From Heloderma charlesbogerti (taxonomy: Eukaryota > Chordata > Lepidosauria > Squamata > Helodermatidae): a stretch of DNA of 64,000 nt. The stretch spans positions 930,001 through 994,000 of the forward strand of contig JANEZZ010001410.1 of NCBI GenBank assembly GCA_026122225.1, given 5' to 3'. The first letter of the stretch is position 1. Each line of letters begins with the position of its first letter. Of the stretch, positions 9,998-20,393 are shown piece by piece. The notes under the pieces are model-generated. The model made no database searches, was not told where the DNA came from, and worked only from the letters and a program-made list of their open reading frames with translations. The position numbers and the translations under genes were made by a program.

Positions 9998-10345
9998 ACA
10001 TTCTCCTTCTCCCCATGGTTGCTTTAAAGTTGGGGGGGTTTTTTGTTTTTAAAAAGAGCAATTCAACCCCAGATCTCCCATTGGACCTCTTCTTTGTCCC
10101 TTATTTAAAAGAGCTAACATATCCTTTATTCTATGTATATATGTGATCATTTCCCCGGAGCAGAGCTTTTCAAGCTGTTCTAGCAACTGTCAAGATTCAG
10201 AAGGGGACAGGTTCCCAAGAGGTCAGATTCCCAAGGGGTCAGGTTTCAGGAACTGCTGTTAAGGGCAGCACTCCAAGAAGTCAGAGATGAGCAGAGCAGT
10301 CCAGGAGATGACTGGGTCAGTAGTCACAGATAATGAGAGATAAGG
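9998..10345. other. No gene or recognised repeat
   Basis: Unassigned, with AGGTTCCCAAGAGGTCAGAT-like short internal repeats near 10205-10250. Confidence 0.4.
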
Positions 10346-10541
10346 GAGGGGGCATAGCTCAGTGTGACAGAGCACATCCTTTGCATTCAGAAGGTCCCAG
10401 GTTCGATTCCCAATTTCTCCGGGCAAAGTGAGGAAAGAATCCTGCCTGAAACCCTGGAGATCCACTGCCAGTCAGTGTTGACAATACTGGGCTAGATGAC
10501 CAAGGGTCTGACTCAGTATAAGGCAGCTTCCTATGTTCCTA
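10346..10541 (+). mobile_element. tRNA-derived SINE, family S, near full length
   Basis: The head resembles a tRNA: A-box-like CATAGCTCAGTGTGACAGAG and B-box GGTTCGATTCC (RNA polymerase III internal promoter). A body follows (GAGGAAAGAATCCTGCCTGA, AACCCTGGAGATCCACTGCC), then a 3' part GGGCTAGATGACCAAGGGTC, TGACTCAGTATAAGGCAGCT, TCCTATGTTCCT. That 3' part resembles the CR1/L3-like LINE tail here, suggesting it moves by borrowing that LINE's machinery. Not a functional tRNA gene: the cloverleaf is incomplete. Confidence 0.85.
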
Positions 10542-10908
10542 ATATAGTCCATTATGGCAGAGGGGGAAGGGTCTTTCTGGGATGCATATGCTAGTGCTGG
10601 GCCTGATATCTCCCCTCCTTTCCCATCTGCCTACATGCACCTTCATGGAATTTCTGTCCACCAGGAAGGATGAGGGAGATTTCTGCAACCCTGGGGGGTG
10701 GGGGTGATGCAAAACTCACAGCACTTTAGGAGGGGCATCTATAATTACATGAGGCGGCTGGGTGGTCTTTCTTCCTCATTTTCTTTCCCGTTCCTTTTTA
10801 ACGTGATTCCAAAGAGTAGCTGCAGCTCAGCAGCTGTGCTGCCATGAGCTTGAAAATTGCAGCCATTTTTCCTCATACAATAACCTGGGAAGGATCAGGT
10901 TCCTTCAT
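10542..10908. other. No gene or recognised repeat
   Basis: Unassigned, with a G-rich patch near 10694. Confidence 0.4.
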
Positions 10909-11129
10909 CAGTGGAGGCTGGTAGCTCTGATTTCAGTGGGGCCGTGAATCCATTCTGTGTTTCAGTCAGAACCAGCCAGAACTCTAAAGGAGCCATCCAA
11001 GGTTCTGAACCCCATCCTGAAAGTAGTTTCAGAACCTTGAATAGCTCCTTTAGAGTTCTGGCTGGTTCTGACAGAAACCCAGAATGGATGGAAGGCCCCA
11101 CCAGAATTGGAGCCACCAGCCTCCACAGT
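10909..11129. mobile_element. Foldback hAT MITE, family F
   Basis: CAGTGGAGGCTGGTAGCTCT at the left and AGCCACCAGCCTCCAC at the right. The two arms pair over most of their length (GAACCAGCCAGAACTCTAAA with TTTAGAGTTCTGGCTGGTTC). No target duplication can be read with confidence. Confidence 0.75.
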
Positions 11130-12372
11130 GGTACACGATCGCATACCATCATTCCCAGAGGCATTTGCAGCCACACTCTTAATGCACGTGGCAGCATGAC
11201 TGCCTCTCTTTGGTTTGTCTTTACAATTATGTTCTTGTTTTGTTTCTTAAAGAAAGGGAAGGAGGAAAGAAAGACACCAAGCCACCTCATATAATAGTAA
11301 ACCCCATCCACCTGAATCTTTAGGGGGCCCATTCCCAAACTTTGGGAGGGTTTTCACCCCACATCCCCCATACTTTCAGCCCAGCCCAAGCCTACACCAT
11401 TTCTATGTAGTGACGCTCCCTGATGCTCACTGCTCATGACGTTCGGGAACCTCGGACCTAGAAGCACTCAACGACAGAAGTTCATGTACCGAGCATTTCT
11501 CTAGGCTTGATTTCATGTGCTGGCAGAAAGCCAGAAGCTTTCCAATTGTGCCATTGCAACAAGTAAGTTGGTGTGCTGAGGCTGCTGAGAGTATCTGCAT
11601 AAAAGTTTCATTTTCCTAGAAAGAGGAAACACTGAAATCAGAGAGAGAGAGAGAGAGAGCAGCCACAGTAGCCACTGCAGAGTAAAAGGTGTCCAGTCAC
11701 CAGCTCAGAATTAAAGCCTCTTAATTTAATCACTAGGGATACATGAGCTGCAGATGAGAGTGTGTTGCAGGAAGAAGGAGGAACTATTATTTATTGTGCT
11801 GCCAATTGATCATAGAGTGATGCCTAGAAAAAGCATAGAATTAAAAATAATTCTTGGCAGCCAGATGCACTCTGAGCCTTTGGCTTCATCAGCAGAAGGA
11901 TTGTTCGGCTGGACCAACTGCTTGCCTTTTCATGTGTACTTGCTGAGATAGGGAAGTGGGCTGGTAACAGCTGAGCAGGAGAAACGTGCTCAGTCCAAAC
12001 TTGTTGTGTTCCTTCTGTCTTGAGCTCAGCTGCATGCAGCTGTTGAGTGGGGAGCCAGGAGCCAGAAGATAGGAGCCAGGAGTCAGCACAGGTGTGGCAG
12101 GTAGTGGGAGCCAAGAACCAAAAAAGAAGCCAAGTGGCAAAGCCAGTAAAAAAAAAACCTGTCATTGTCCAAGTACAGTCCCAGTTAGAACAGGAAGCCC
12201 TTTGTAGCCCTTTTTGCTAATTCTGAAGGCCCAAGGCATTTTGCTGCCTGAAGCAGAACACTAAATTCCCCTTCAACAGTTTAAAAAGTCTCGCTGTACC
12301 AGTGACACATCCATTCCTGCCTTTATTTAGTCCCCCTTAATTCCAGCACCTGAAGCAATCTGCTCTACCTGT
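11130..12372. other. Mostly unassigned; (GA)n at 11641-11659
   Basis: No gene. A short GA microsatellite lies at 11641-11659. Around 12050-12115 a GAGCCAGGA-like motif repeats several times. Reading frames on the minus strand near 11824-12165 look like chance. Confidence 0.45.
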
Positions 12373-12757
12373 TAGGGATGGCTGAGGATTTCATCTCAGT
12401 TTGGGTTTGATAAGAATTTACTGAAATTCACTAAGTTGTTGTTGTTGTTGTTGTTGTTTATTACATTTATATCCCATCTTGTTTCCTCTTGCGAGGAACC
12501 CAGGGTGGTTTACATGGTCCTCCTCTCCATTTTGTCCTCACAACAACCCTGTGAGGTAGGCTAGGTTGAAAGTCAGGGACTGGCCCAAAGGCATCCAGTG
12601 AACTTCATGGCTGAGTGGGGACTAGAACCCCAATCTCCCAGTCCAACACTCTAACCCCTGTACCACACTGTTTCTCCACATTCAGGACAAAAAGCATTGA
12701 GATTAGAAATAATCATATGTGGGAGAAACTGAAACTGACAGAGTGGTCCATCCAGAC
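12373..12757. mobile_element. hAT-like family T, split by a CORE-SINE
   Basis: Starts TAGGGATGGCTGAGG and continues TTTCATCTCAGTTTGGGTTT. Its right part (ATTCAGGACAAAAAGCATTG, GAGATTAGAAATAATCATAT, GGGAGAAACTGAAACTGACA) resumes after the SINE at 12437-12679. The related copy at 12944-13073 has the same parts joined. Right terminus eroded, target duplication unclear. Confidence 0.6.
12437..12679 (-). mobile_element. CORE-SINE (MIR-like) with L2-like tail, reverse
   Basis: In reverse it shows a tRNA-like head (GGTACAGGGGTTAGAGTGTT, GGACTGGGAGATTGGGGTTC, TAGTCCCC as B box), a CORE segment (GGGCCAGTCCCTGACTTTCA, AACCTAGCCTACC), and the tail CCTCGCAAGAGGAAACAAGA, TGGGATATAAATGTAATAAA plus a (CAA)n run. 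Nested in the hAT at 12373-12757, so it is younger than that copy. Confidence 0.85.
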
Positions 12758-12943
12758 CAGGGGTTTGGGTGCTTAGCTCTTAAAAGTCTGGGTTTGTATC
12801 CCTGTGTGTTCAACCATGTTCATAGTGAATTGGGGTGGCCACCTCTTTTTTCTGACAGGCTCCTTGTCTTTAGCAAATACATCACAGGCAGGTACTCTCC
12901 ATGCTGGGAATAGCTGGATCTATTGAAGCTGGCTGGTAGAGAT

Positions 12944-13073
12944 AGGTGAGAGTTTCAGTTCAGTTCATTTTTATAAGCATTTACTAAACTTCACAAAGTT
13001 CTTCATATTCAGGACAGAAAGAACTTGAGATTTTAAACACTTGAATGTGGGAGGAAGCAAAACTGACAGATCC
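12944..13073. mobile_element. hAT-like family T, short copy
   Basis: AGATAGGTGAGAGTTTCAGT at the left and AACTGACAGATCCCTA at the right. The middle (CATTTACTAAACTTCACAAA, ATTCAGGACAGAAAGAACTT) is collinear with 12373-12757 minus the SINE. Target duplication not readable. Confidence 0.5.
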
Positions 13074-13504
13074 CTACACCTCCTGAGGAGAGCCAGTGAC
13101 CAGTGTGAGTGAGTGGAGCCCCTGGGAACACCGTACCACCCAGGGAGGAGTTGCTGTCACCTTGGTCATTGACCACATGGAACAACTGTATTCTGAGCTC
13201 TGTATAACCTGTTCTAGCCCAGGCACCTCCTGGTGGCATTGTGAAACAATGTTATGTCAGAGTTGCTTTTTTTTTTCATTTTTTCAGAATTGTATTGCTA
13301 TGATTCAAAATGACAGCACTGATTTGATATGAGTTCATGGAGCAGAAGGGAAGTCTAAGGTCAGAACGGGTTACGAGACCAGGGGCTTGTTTCTAGACAT
13401 TCTGGATTCAGAGGTCGTTATCTCAAGGTTCGTAGTATCCTGAGTTGATGAACTACTGTCTCTATGCAAATGCGGGTGGATCTCAGCTGGGAGCAAAGGA
13501 TTCT
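13074..13504. other. No gene or recognised repeat
   Basis: Unassigned 0.4 kb with a short T-run near 13267. Confidence 0.4.
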
Positions 13505-13576
13505 TAGGCTATGGGCTGGTTCCAGGTTAACTTTGTTCAATGTACATCCCATTGGAATCAATAGGACAAACTACTC

Positions 13577-14186
13577 TTTTTAAAAAAATCTTTTTATTTG
13601 CAACACAATAATAAGAACAAACAACCCCACCCACCCACCCACCCCACCAAAAAGCAAAAAAAAAGGCAGGATTCATATCATGAAACATATCAATATACGG
13701 TAATCATTACCTATGGGGAAAATGGGAAAAAATAAAACACAAAGGAGGGGGAAAAAAAGGATTAACATTTCCATTTGAAATATATACATTAATATAAGCA
13801 GTCCATATATCTAAATAAGCACCCATATGGGATTGATGGCTGTAGGACATATAATAAGATCTTCAGTCCATGGAGTTAGAAATGGCCGGTGTTTTTTCTT
13901 CCAAGCTTGGAGTATACATCTATTTGCAACTGTAAAGGCTCTCAGATTCCTGTTTTGCTGTCCATCTGTTAATCCCCACATCTCAGGGATGTAGTTTAAA
14001 AGTGCATGTACATCAGCTATTATCACAGATTTTTCAAGACCAAAATTTATATGAGCAATGTCTTCCAACCAAAAATAAGCCACTAGAGAACATGCCCACA
14101 TCATATGCCTATTATGAGGCATTGTCTTCATTAGATTGCCGGCATCTGGCAGAGCTAGCCAGCTTCTTCTTAGAAAGCTTCTGTCA
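13577..14186 (-). mobile_element. L1-type LINE 3' end with ORF2 C-terminus
   Basis: In reverse: a C-terminal ORF2 segment, then a 3' UTR that becomes T-rich on this strand (an inverted A-rich tail) near 13580, with a (CCCA)n patch at 13625-13646. L1 3' ends of this type occur in lizards. Strongly 5'-truncated and not capable of movement. Confidence 0.7.
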
Positions 14187-14194
14187 GCCATCAT
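13811..14194 (-). pseudogene. L1-like ORF2 C-terminal remnant
   Basis: The frame shows HMMWACSLVAYFW followed about 65 residues later by ANRCILQAWKKKHRPFLTPW. An HxxWxC block and a late A-x-RCxIxxxWK block in this order are typical of the C-terminal region of vertebrate L1 ORF2 proteins. Endonuclease and reverse transcriptase are missing. The first ~20 codons run into the adjoining MITE and are not L1. It is not a host gene. Confidence 0.65.
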
Positions 14195-14268
14195 GCTGAC
14201 TAAGGATCATGGGAGCTGTTGTCCAACATATCTGGAGTTGGGGAACTCCAAGTTGGAGAAGACTGTTC
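14187..14268. mobile_element. Palindromic MITE family P, right-arm fragment
   Basis: GATCATGGGAGCTGTTGTCC, AACATATCTGGAGTTGGGGA, then TTGGAGAAGACTG. Only the right arm is clear. Confidence 0.6.
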
Positions 14269-14813
14269 TAGAAACTCAATTGCTCTGTTTCCAGGCACAG
14301 GTTAAGTCAGGTATCTCATGTGTGTTCTTGTGCTGTATCATTGTATTCTAGCTGCATCTGGTTGGGTGTGTAGGGTCAACCCATGCCACCTTGTTTGTGG
14401 GGTCATTAGCTGGTGATGGAAGAGCAAATGCCAACAGCTTTGGTGGCATCTCTCACTCTCACTCTGGATTGTTCATGTGGATTGCTTATAGGAGGATCCA
14501 TAATGGTCCTTCAGTCACTTGATAGAAGATGCAGAACCCACCAAGCTCACCGGGCCAGCAAGATTTCCAAGGCCATCACAAAATATGATCTGGCAGAAGG
14601 GGACTAATTCACTGTGAGCTGTTCTTATGGGATTTTGTGAGCTTTTAAAGATGGATAAGGGGGACAAAAAGATTCAAAGATCATGATGTGAGATGCTATC
14701 ATGGTGTAAAAAGAGTCTAGCCTTGGGGGAGGCAGGATTTAGTTGCAAGAGGTGTTAAGATGTCAGACAAGGTCATGCAAGCAGGGGAAAGGAGGCTATA
14801 CTTTAAAAAAAAT
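14269..14813. other. No gene or recognised repeat
   Basis: Unassigned 0.5 kb. Confidence 0.4.
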
Positions 14814-14931
14814 AGAGAGCCAGTGTGATGACATCTTGAAGAGTATTGGGCTTAGACCAGAGAAACCTGGGTTCAGATCCCCCACTCATCTTTGAAGCTC
14901 AGTGGAAGATCTTGGGCTAGTCTCTTAACCC
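14814..14931 (+). mobile_element. CORE-SINE head fragment
   Basis: AGAGAGCCAGTGTGATGACA at the start matches the AGAGCCAGTGTGGTGTAGTG head of the better copy at 62934. A B-box-like GGTTCAGATCC and the CORE start CTTGGGCTAGTC follow. Truncated at 3'. Confidence 0.65.
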
Positions 14932-15002
14932 AGCCTTTCCAAATTGGTGCCCACCAGAAGTGTTGGACTGCAATTTCCATCATTCCCATCCAATGTGGCC
15001 AA
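14932..15002. mobile_element. Palindromic MITE family P, left-arm fragment
   Basis: TTTCCAAATTGGTGCCCACC, AGAAGTGTTGGACTGCAATT, TCCATCATTCCCATCCAATG: one arm only. Confidence 0.6.
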
Positions 15003-15014
15003 ATGCTAGGAACC

Positions 15015-15117
15015 AAACCCAGAAAAAATGCCCGAAACCCACAGATACCAGTGTAGACAATACTGAGTTGGATGGACCAATGGTCTCACTCAGTATAAAA
15101 TAGCATTCTATGTTTCT
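15015..15117 (+). mobile_element. tRNA-derived SINE family S, 3' part
   Basis: AGTGTAGACAATACTGAGTT, GGATGGACCAATGGTCTCAC, TCAGTATAAAATAGCATTCT: the SINE body and tail without the tRNA-like head. Confidence 0.65.
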
Positions 15118-15175
15118 TTGATCAACAGGTCATAGGAACTGCAACATAGGAACCCAACAGTTAGTTACCCCTGTC

Positions 15176-15270
15176 CAGTGGAGGCTGGTGGCACCAATGT
15201 CAGTGGCGAAGTGAATCAGCTCTGGGTTTCAGTCGGAATGCTGAAGGAGCTCTCCAAGGTGCAAAGCACC
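15176..15270. mobile_element. Foldback hAT MITE family F, left half
   Basis: CAGTGGAGGCTGGTGGCACC, then GTGAATCAGCTCTGGGTTTC, AGTCGGAA and AAGGAGCTCTCCAAGGTGC. The right arm is missing. Confidence 0.65.
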
Positions 15271-16056
15271 TGTCGATAGTTTCCTGCTGCCACCCCCACA
15301 TCAACTCAGGACGTCCCCTAGAACACACTCAGTGTCCTCCTGCAGCTGCAGATTGGAGGGAAAAGATTAGTACCGGTAGTTCAACAAAGTGTCTCTCATG
15401 AAAGTTTGTCTGTTACTGACCTTCTACCCTGAGAAACTTGTGATGTTTCGGGGAAGCCCGCAAGGTGCCCTGGAACGCAGTTCATAAACCAGTGGAGTGT
15501 TGGGTTTGAATGTGGGAGACCAGGCTCCGATCCCTGCTCTGAGGTCAGCGCCAGAGTCTGGCATCATGGGGCACCTGCCAAGGCACTGCTGACCCTGAGC
15601 ATGCCCTGGCCCTGCTCTTCTTCCTTGCTTTGTTGCCTGTTCAGCCACCTTATCCCAGTAACAAGAGCAAGGAGGAAAAGTAACAGACTCCACCTTGCCT
15701 TGACCTCTCTCTTTGAATGGACTGAGCACTGATCTCTCCTTCCAGATGCTGGGGATGGTGGCAAGGAGGCGGGTCTGCTCAGGGAAGGGGTCCTCTAACA
15801 GCCGCTCACCCAAGGGCCCCACAAGGAACAATAAGCTCAATCAAATGCTCTGGGTGGCCACGTGGGAGGAGTCGCAATCACACCTTCCATTGCACAAGGT
15901 TGTTGTGAGGGCAGAACCAGAAAAGAACCATGAAACACTTTGCTCTTCTACAAGTGCTGTTGTGAAAGCAGAGAGCGAAGCGGAGAGCGAAGCCTGGAGT
16001 GGCACTTGAAGAACAGTTTTTGGAGGAGGCTGGCATATTGCTTGGAGATCTTAAAG
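15271..16056. other. Mostly unassigned; MIR-like remnant near 15890-15965
   Basis: No gene. GGTTGTTGTGAGGGCAGAAC followed by AACCATGAAACACTTTGCTC resembles a MIR/CORE-SINE 3' part. Reading frames on both strands overlap without domains. Confidence 0.4.
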
Positions 16057-16352
16057 CGGGAGTGCTGAACTCCTTTCAATTTGAGGGCTGAATTCCGTTT
16101 CAGAGAAACTCTCAGGGGCCACATTCCAGTGGTGGGGAGGGCCTAAGGAAAAAGGGAAAGAGCTCAAGATACCAGATATGAGAAAAAATACCAGCGTATT
16201 TTAGCTTGAAGCTCTTCCTGGCACTAGCTAAGCCTTAGAAGAGGCATACCGCAAGAATCTTTTAGGGGAAACCTGAGCAAAAGCTGGGGAAACACCGAAC
16301 AGTTGGTGCTTGGAACCAGTTGGCCCACAGGACTGAGGTTCAACAGCCGTGC
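16057..16352. mobile_element. hAT-like family G, near complete
   Basis: Blocks in order: GAGTGCTGAACTCCTTTCAA, GAGGGCTGAATTCCGTTTCA, GAGAAACTCTCAGGGGCCAC, ATACCAGCGTATTTTAGCTT, GGCACTAGCTAAGCCTTAGA, and GACTGAGGTTCAACAGCCGT. Termini eroded, no readable target duplication. Confidence 0.7.
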
Positions 16353-17100
16353 CTTAAAGGCTCGCTAGCTATTCTGCAACCGAGCCGGTCCAGCCAAGGT
16401 GGGACTCAGGACAAGAGAGTTTGGAAGTGCGTTTGGGACTGCGATGACTGTGCCCTGATCTGCTCCCTCCTTGAGCTGATGGAGCCAAGCGTTCACTGCG
16501 TAAATACCTTTCTCAGCGTGAAAGGCTCTCGACCTACTTTCCAGACAATAGCACCAGCCACTCAGTCACTCTTTCATCATCCACCTTCCATGCCCTCACC
16601 AGAAGTCCTCTCCATGTCCTGGAATGCTGCCATCCCACAGCCATTTCCACCTTCCTATTCAGGCATGATCTGCCAAGGAGCCGATACAGCCCCCTTGCCC
16701 CAAAGTCATGCATCCTTGGCCAGGGGCAGCTCAACAATCAGTTGTTCTTCTTGCCAATCATAGGATGAGGGCACATCTGTGGGGCAGCTGGTGGCGGCTC
16801 CTGGTTTTTGAGGGCCCTTGGGCAAGGCACCCCCAATGTCACCAGCCACTCCTCCTCCTCTTTCCCATCATTGCTGCCACTTGCTTTCTTGACCAGCAGA
16901 CAGCCATGGAGCAAGGAGGCCAGGGCATCTCCTGCTCCTCCTTACCACCACTGTTGCCTGGGCCAGAGCGAGAGGCAGGTAAATAAGCAGGTTGCCATGG
17001 TGAAGAGGAGGCGCAACTCCAGGTGGTTCTTGTCAGGGGGCCCCTGCTGGGGTGTGGATCCTTGGCAGGTGCCCAACCATGCCTACCCTTGACACCACTA
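16353..17100. other. No gene or recognised repeat
   Basis: 0.75 kb of GC-richer unassigned sequence. A 147-codon forward frame (16320-16763) begins inside the previous repeat and shows no domain, so I treat it as chance. Confidence 0.4.
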
Positions 17101-17303
17101 GGGAGGTACCATAGCTCAGTGTGACAGAGCACATGCTTTGCATGCAGGAAGTCCCAGGTTCGATCCCCAGCTTCTCCAGGTAGGGCTAGGAAAGAATCCT
17201 ACCTGAAACCCTGGAGAGCTGCTGCCAGTCAGAGTCAACAGTACTGGGCTAGATGGACCCAGGGTCTGACTCAGTATAAGGCAGCTTCCTATGTTCTTAT
17301 GTT
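17101..17303 (+). mobile_element. tRNA-derived SINE family S, full copy
   Basis: The best copy in the window. Head: CCATAGCTCAGTGTGACAGA and B box GGTTCGATCC. Body: AGGAAAGAATCCTACCTGAA. Tail: CTGGGCTAGATGGACCCAGG, GTCTGACTCAGTATAAGGCA, CTTCCTATGTTCTTATGTTC. It lacks a full cloverleaf, so it is a SINE and not a tRNA gene. Confidence 0.88.
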
Positions 17304-17442
17304 CCACTCCTGGTAGCAGTGATACTTAGTTCAAACCCACGTTTGCCGCATCCCGAGGCCTTTGTCTTTTCAGGGCAGTGAACATGTAGCTAAATGGTTT
17401 CCTTTCCACCCCACTTCCACTGTTACACCTTTACCCACAGAG

Positions 17443-17523
17443 CAGCCTTCCTCAACCTGCTGCCCTCCAGGGGTGTTGAACTACAACTCCCATCATCCCC
17501 AAGTGGCATGGCTGCTGGGCAAC
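17443..17523. mobile_element. Palindromic MITE family P, left-arm fragment
   Basis: CCTTCCTCAACCTGCTGCCC, TCCAGGGGTGTTGAACTACA, ACTCCCATCATCCCCA; the right arm is absent. Confidence 0.6.
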
Positions 17524-17619
17524 AGAGCTTGATTTCAGGCAGGGCTCAATCCTAGAAATGAGCTCCAACTGTATATGATTGCCCCTGAAGAGGATTCCTT
17601 CAGAGCAGGCATGACAATC

Positions 17620-17822
17620 AGGCAAGGGCCATAGCTCAGTGGAAAAGCACATGCTTGGCATGTAACAGGTCCCATGTTCAATGCCTGACTCCTGCAGTTG
17701 AAAAGTGGCAGTTGGTGGGAAAGTGGCTGGAGCTCTCCAAGGCCATTCTAGGCAGAGTGGACTATACCATGCTTGTAGAGTTGAACATGAAATACGGCCG
17801 CTTCCTGTGTTCCCCCCGGTGA
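17620..17822 (+). mobile_element. tRNA-derived SINE family S, diverged copy
   Basis: GGGCCATAGCTCAGTGGAAA and CATGCTTGGCATG in the head, a decayed B box (CATGTTCAATGCC), and a tail ending CGGCCGCTTCCTGTGTTCCC. More diverged than 17101-17303. Confidence 0.65.
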
Positions 17823-17865
17823 CAGAATTCAACGGGTCAGTGGTGGTGTTTTATTTATGATTTAG

Positions 17866-18345
17866 AATCATAGAATTATAGAACAGTAGGGTTGAAGGGG
17901 CCTACAAGACCATCGCGTCCAACCCCCTGCTCAATGCAGGAATCCAAGTCAGAGCATCCCTGACAGATGGCTGTCCAGCTTCATCTTGAGTGCCTCCAGT
18001 GTGGGAGAGCCCACCACCTCCCTAGGGAATTGGTTCCATTGTCATGTTGCCCTTACAGTCAGGAAGCTTTTCCTGATGTTCAGCCAGAATCTGGCTTCCA
18101 GTCACTTGAGCCCATTATTCCGTGCCCTGCACTCTGGGATGATGGAGAAGAGATCCTGGCCTTCCTCTCTGTGACAACCTTTCAAGTACTTGAACAGCGC
18201 TATCCTATCTCCCCCTCAGTCTTCTCTTCTCAAGGCCAAACCTGCCCAGTTCTTTCAGTCTCTTCTCATAGGGCTTTATTTCCAATCCCTTGATCATCTT
18301 CGTTGCCGTCTTCTGAACCCTCTCCAGTTTGTCTGCATCCTTCTA
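17866..18345 (-). mobile_element. CR1 LINE 3' end, reverse
   Basis: Starts TAGAATCATAGAATTATAGA (the inverted CR1 octamer tail), then CAGTAGGGTTGAAGGGGCCT, continuing through the inverted C-terminal ORF2 region (GGAGAGCCCACCACCTCCCT, TTGGTTCCATTGTCATGTTG) to TCTCCAGTTTGTCTGCATCC. Collinear with the 3' 480 bp of the CR1 at 34511-37314. 5'-truncated. Confidence 0.9.
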
Positions 18346-18600
18346 AAGGTTTATTTAACCTTCTTTATTTATAGTGTTTTTACCCAGCTCTTCAGCCAAA
18401 AAAAGGTTCCCAGAGTGATTTGCAATGATTGATGCTGAGACAGTCCCTGACCTCAGGCTGAATATCTAAATGGCATGACTCAAAAGGAAAGGGGATTGGG
18501 AAGGGAGAGGAAAAAAGCATTTTTAAGTTGCCAGTGTAATGGCAAACCACCCCGCTATAGTTTGCCATGAAAACGCCAGCATAAGCAGGCATCCCTCTAG
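18346..18600 (-). mobile_element. LINE 3' end fragment (L2-like)
   Basis: TTTTTACCCAGCTCTTCAGC, CAAAAAAAGGTTCCCAGAGT, then GACAGTCCCTGACCTCAGGC and GGGATTGGGAAGGGAGAGGA. The same module occurs at 25165, 26310 and 49300. Family assignment uncertain. Confidence 0.5.
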
Positions 18601-18756
18601 GGGTCAGTAATGACCCGGTGCTTGCACAGGAGGAACCTTTCCTTTCCTTTCCTGCTCAGGCACAAGGAGGCTGACAGGAGCTGTTCTTCTCCTGAGCTCA
18701 AAGGGAAGATGTTCAAAGGAGTCAACTGAATGGATGCCCTGTATGAAATAATCTCC

Positions 18757-18901
18757 AGAGGGGTACCTGTGTTAGTCTGTTGCAGCACAAACTGTGAATG
18801 GTCTGGTGGCACCCACAAGACTAACAAATCTATTACTCTACAAAAGCTCATGCCAGAATAAATGTGTTAGTCCTGAAGGTGCCACGAACTCTCTTTCTTG
18901 T
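18757..18901. repeat. Interspersed repeat of unknown class
   Basis: GGGTACCTGTGTTAGTCTGT, TGCAGCACAAACTGTGAATG, GTCTGGTGGCACC, AAGACTAACAAATCTATTA and AAGCTCATGCCAGAATAAAT. I recognise this as a repeat common in reptile genomes, probably a DNA transposon, but cannot name it. Confidence 0.5.
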
Positions 18902-19586
18902 ATGAAATGTCCCTGTTTGGATTTCAGTTGGGTTTCAGACAAAGAGGAGCACGCATTCATCAGCAGGTGCGTCGGACACACAGCTGATCTGGAATAGGGT
19001 GGCGAGGTCCACTCCGGACTACATGTGCCCAGATGGCCCCTTCGCTGTTTAAATTCTCCCCGTACAAGGCCTAGATCTTCTTGGGCACCCAAACACCATA
19101 AGATTTGGCCACGCCGAAAGCCCCAAGTCTGCTCTGATTTCTCAGCTTCCTACTAGTGCACCTGTTCACATCGGGAGGGTGAGCTCAGGCCAAAGCACTG
19201 AAGAGGTTAATGAATGAGTAATGGGGGAGAAGCCATTCTTGGAAGAGAGACAGCTGTCTCCGTGGCACTGCCAGCTGCCTGAACTTCCAACTGGCTCAGC
19301 TGTTTGCATCGGCTGCTTTGCCAAAGATGGAGAAAAGAGTTTATGGTTATCCAGCAACAACAGTAAATTACATGTGGGTGCTTCCCCCACCTTGGAACTC
19401 CTATTGTTATCCCAGAACTCTGTGTTCGACAAGGAAAGCAGTGTTGGATTGCTGGAGGTTGTCTATCTGGCTGAGATTCCCAGTAAAACTAGGAAGATTG
19501 GGAGGGGGGGTATTAAGACCCAGGTCATCCTGCATGGCTACCTGACCTCTTGGTGGAGGGGTGGAGCTACGGCAGTGCATCTAAAG
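18902..19586. other. No gene or recognised repeat
   Basis: 0.7 kb unassigned. Confidence 0.4.
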
Positions 19587-20191
19587 CAGTGGTGTTGGAC
19601 CTCTTTTCAGCCTGAGGGCTAAAGTTGGTTCAGAGGAGCTCTCGGGGGCCAAGTTCCAGTGTTGGGCCAAGGGGGTGGTCCCAAAATAACACAACAAACC
19701 AGCATATTTTAGCTTGAAGCTCTTTCTGCCAGTAAGCTTTAGGAGAGGCATGTCATAGAATCATAGACTCATAGAACAGTAGGGTTGGAAGGGGCCTACA
19801 AGGCCATTGAGTCCAACCCACTGCTCAATGCAGGAATCCAGGTCAGAGCATCCCCGGCAGATGGCCGTCCAGCCTCGTCTTGAATGCCTCCAGTGTGGGA
19901 GAGCCCACCGCCTCCCTACAGAATCGGTTCCATTGTCATATTGCCCTAACTCTCAGGAAGTTTTTCCTGATGTTCAGCCGGAATCCGGCTTCCTGTCACT
20001 TGAGCCCATTATTCCGTGTCCTGCATGTCAACCTCCTAGAATGGGGAAAAAGCTGCACAAAGCCAGGAAACCTCCAAACGATTGACGGTCAGTGGAAGGG
20101 GTTGTGGCCGAGAAAAGGGCTCATGGCCATCTGGGGAACGGACCCCAGATGGGCCAGGCTTGACCCACAGGCCTGAGATTCAACACCCCTG
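19587..20191. mobile_element. hAT-like family G, split by a CR1 insertion
   Basis: Starts CAGTGGTGTTGGACCTCTTT and ends GGCCTGAGATTCAACACCCC TG; the ends are inverted repeats. The family blocks (CTCTCGGGGGCCAAGTTCCA, ACCAGCATATTTTAGCTTGA, GGCCATCTGGGGAACGG) are interrupted by a CR1 at 19756-20022. Without the insertion the element is about 330 bp. Non-coding. Confidence 0.75.
19756..20022 (-). mobile_element. CR1 3' end inserted in a hAT
   Basis: Inverted CR1 3' end (TAGAATCATAGACTCATAGA, then CAGTAGGGTTGGAAGGGGCC) flanked by a perfect 8-bp duplication GCATGTCA (19748-19755 and 20023-20030). The duplicated bases belong to the host hAT, so the CR1 jumped into it. 267 bp, heavily 5'-truncated. 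Confidence 0.9.
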
Positions 20192-20357
20192 GTATAAAAG
20201 CTGCTTGCAGATTTGGTCAGGGGTTGGCATGCTCAGGCCTCTGCCAAGTTCTTGCGCTGGCCAGGGGCCCACCACAGAGAGAGCTTCCTAGCCCCTGCTG
20301 CAGCCTTCTCCTCACCCTCAGCACCCGCCTGCTCATCTGCCCTCTCTCTCTGGCCTG

Positions 20358-20362
20358 AGGGG

Positions 20363-20393
<31 letters not shown>

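Noticed and set aside
10346..10541. tRNA gene call from A and B boxes
   Set aside because: The B box is good, but the cloverleaf arms do not form and the sequence continues into a SINE body and tail. The same applies at 17101, 52574 and 62934.
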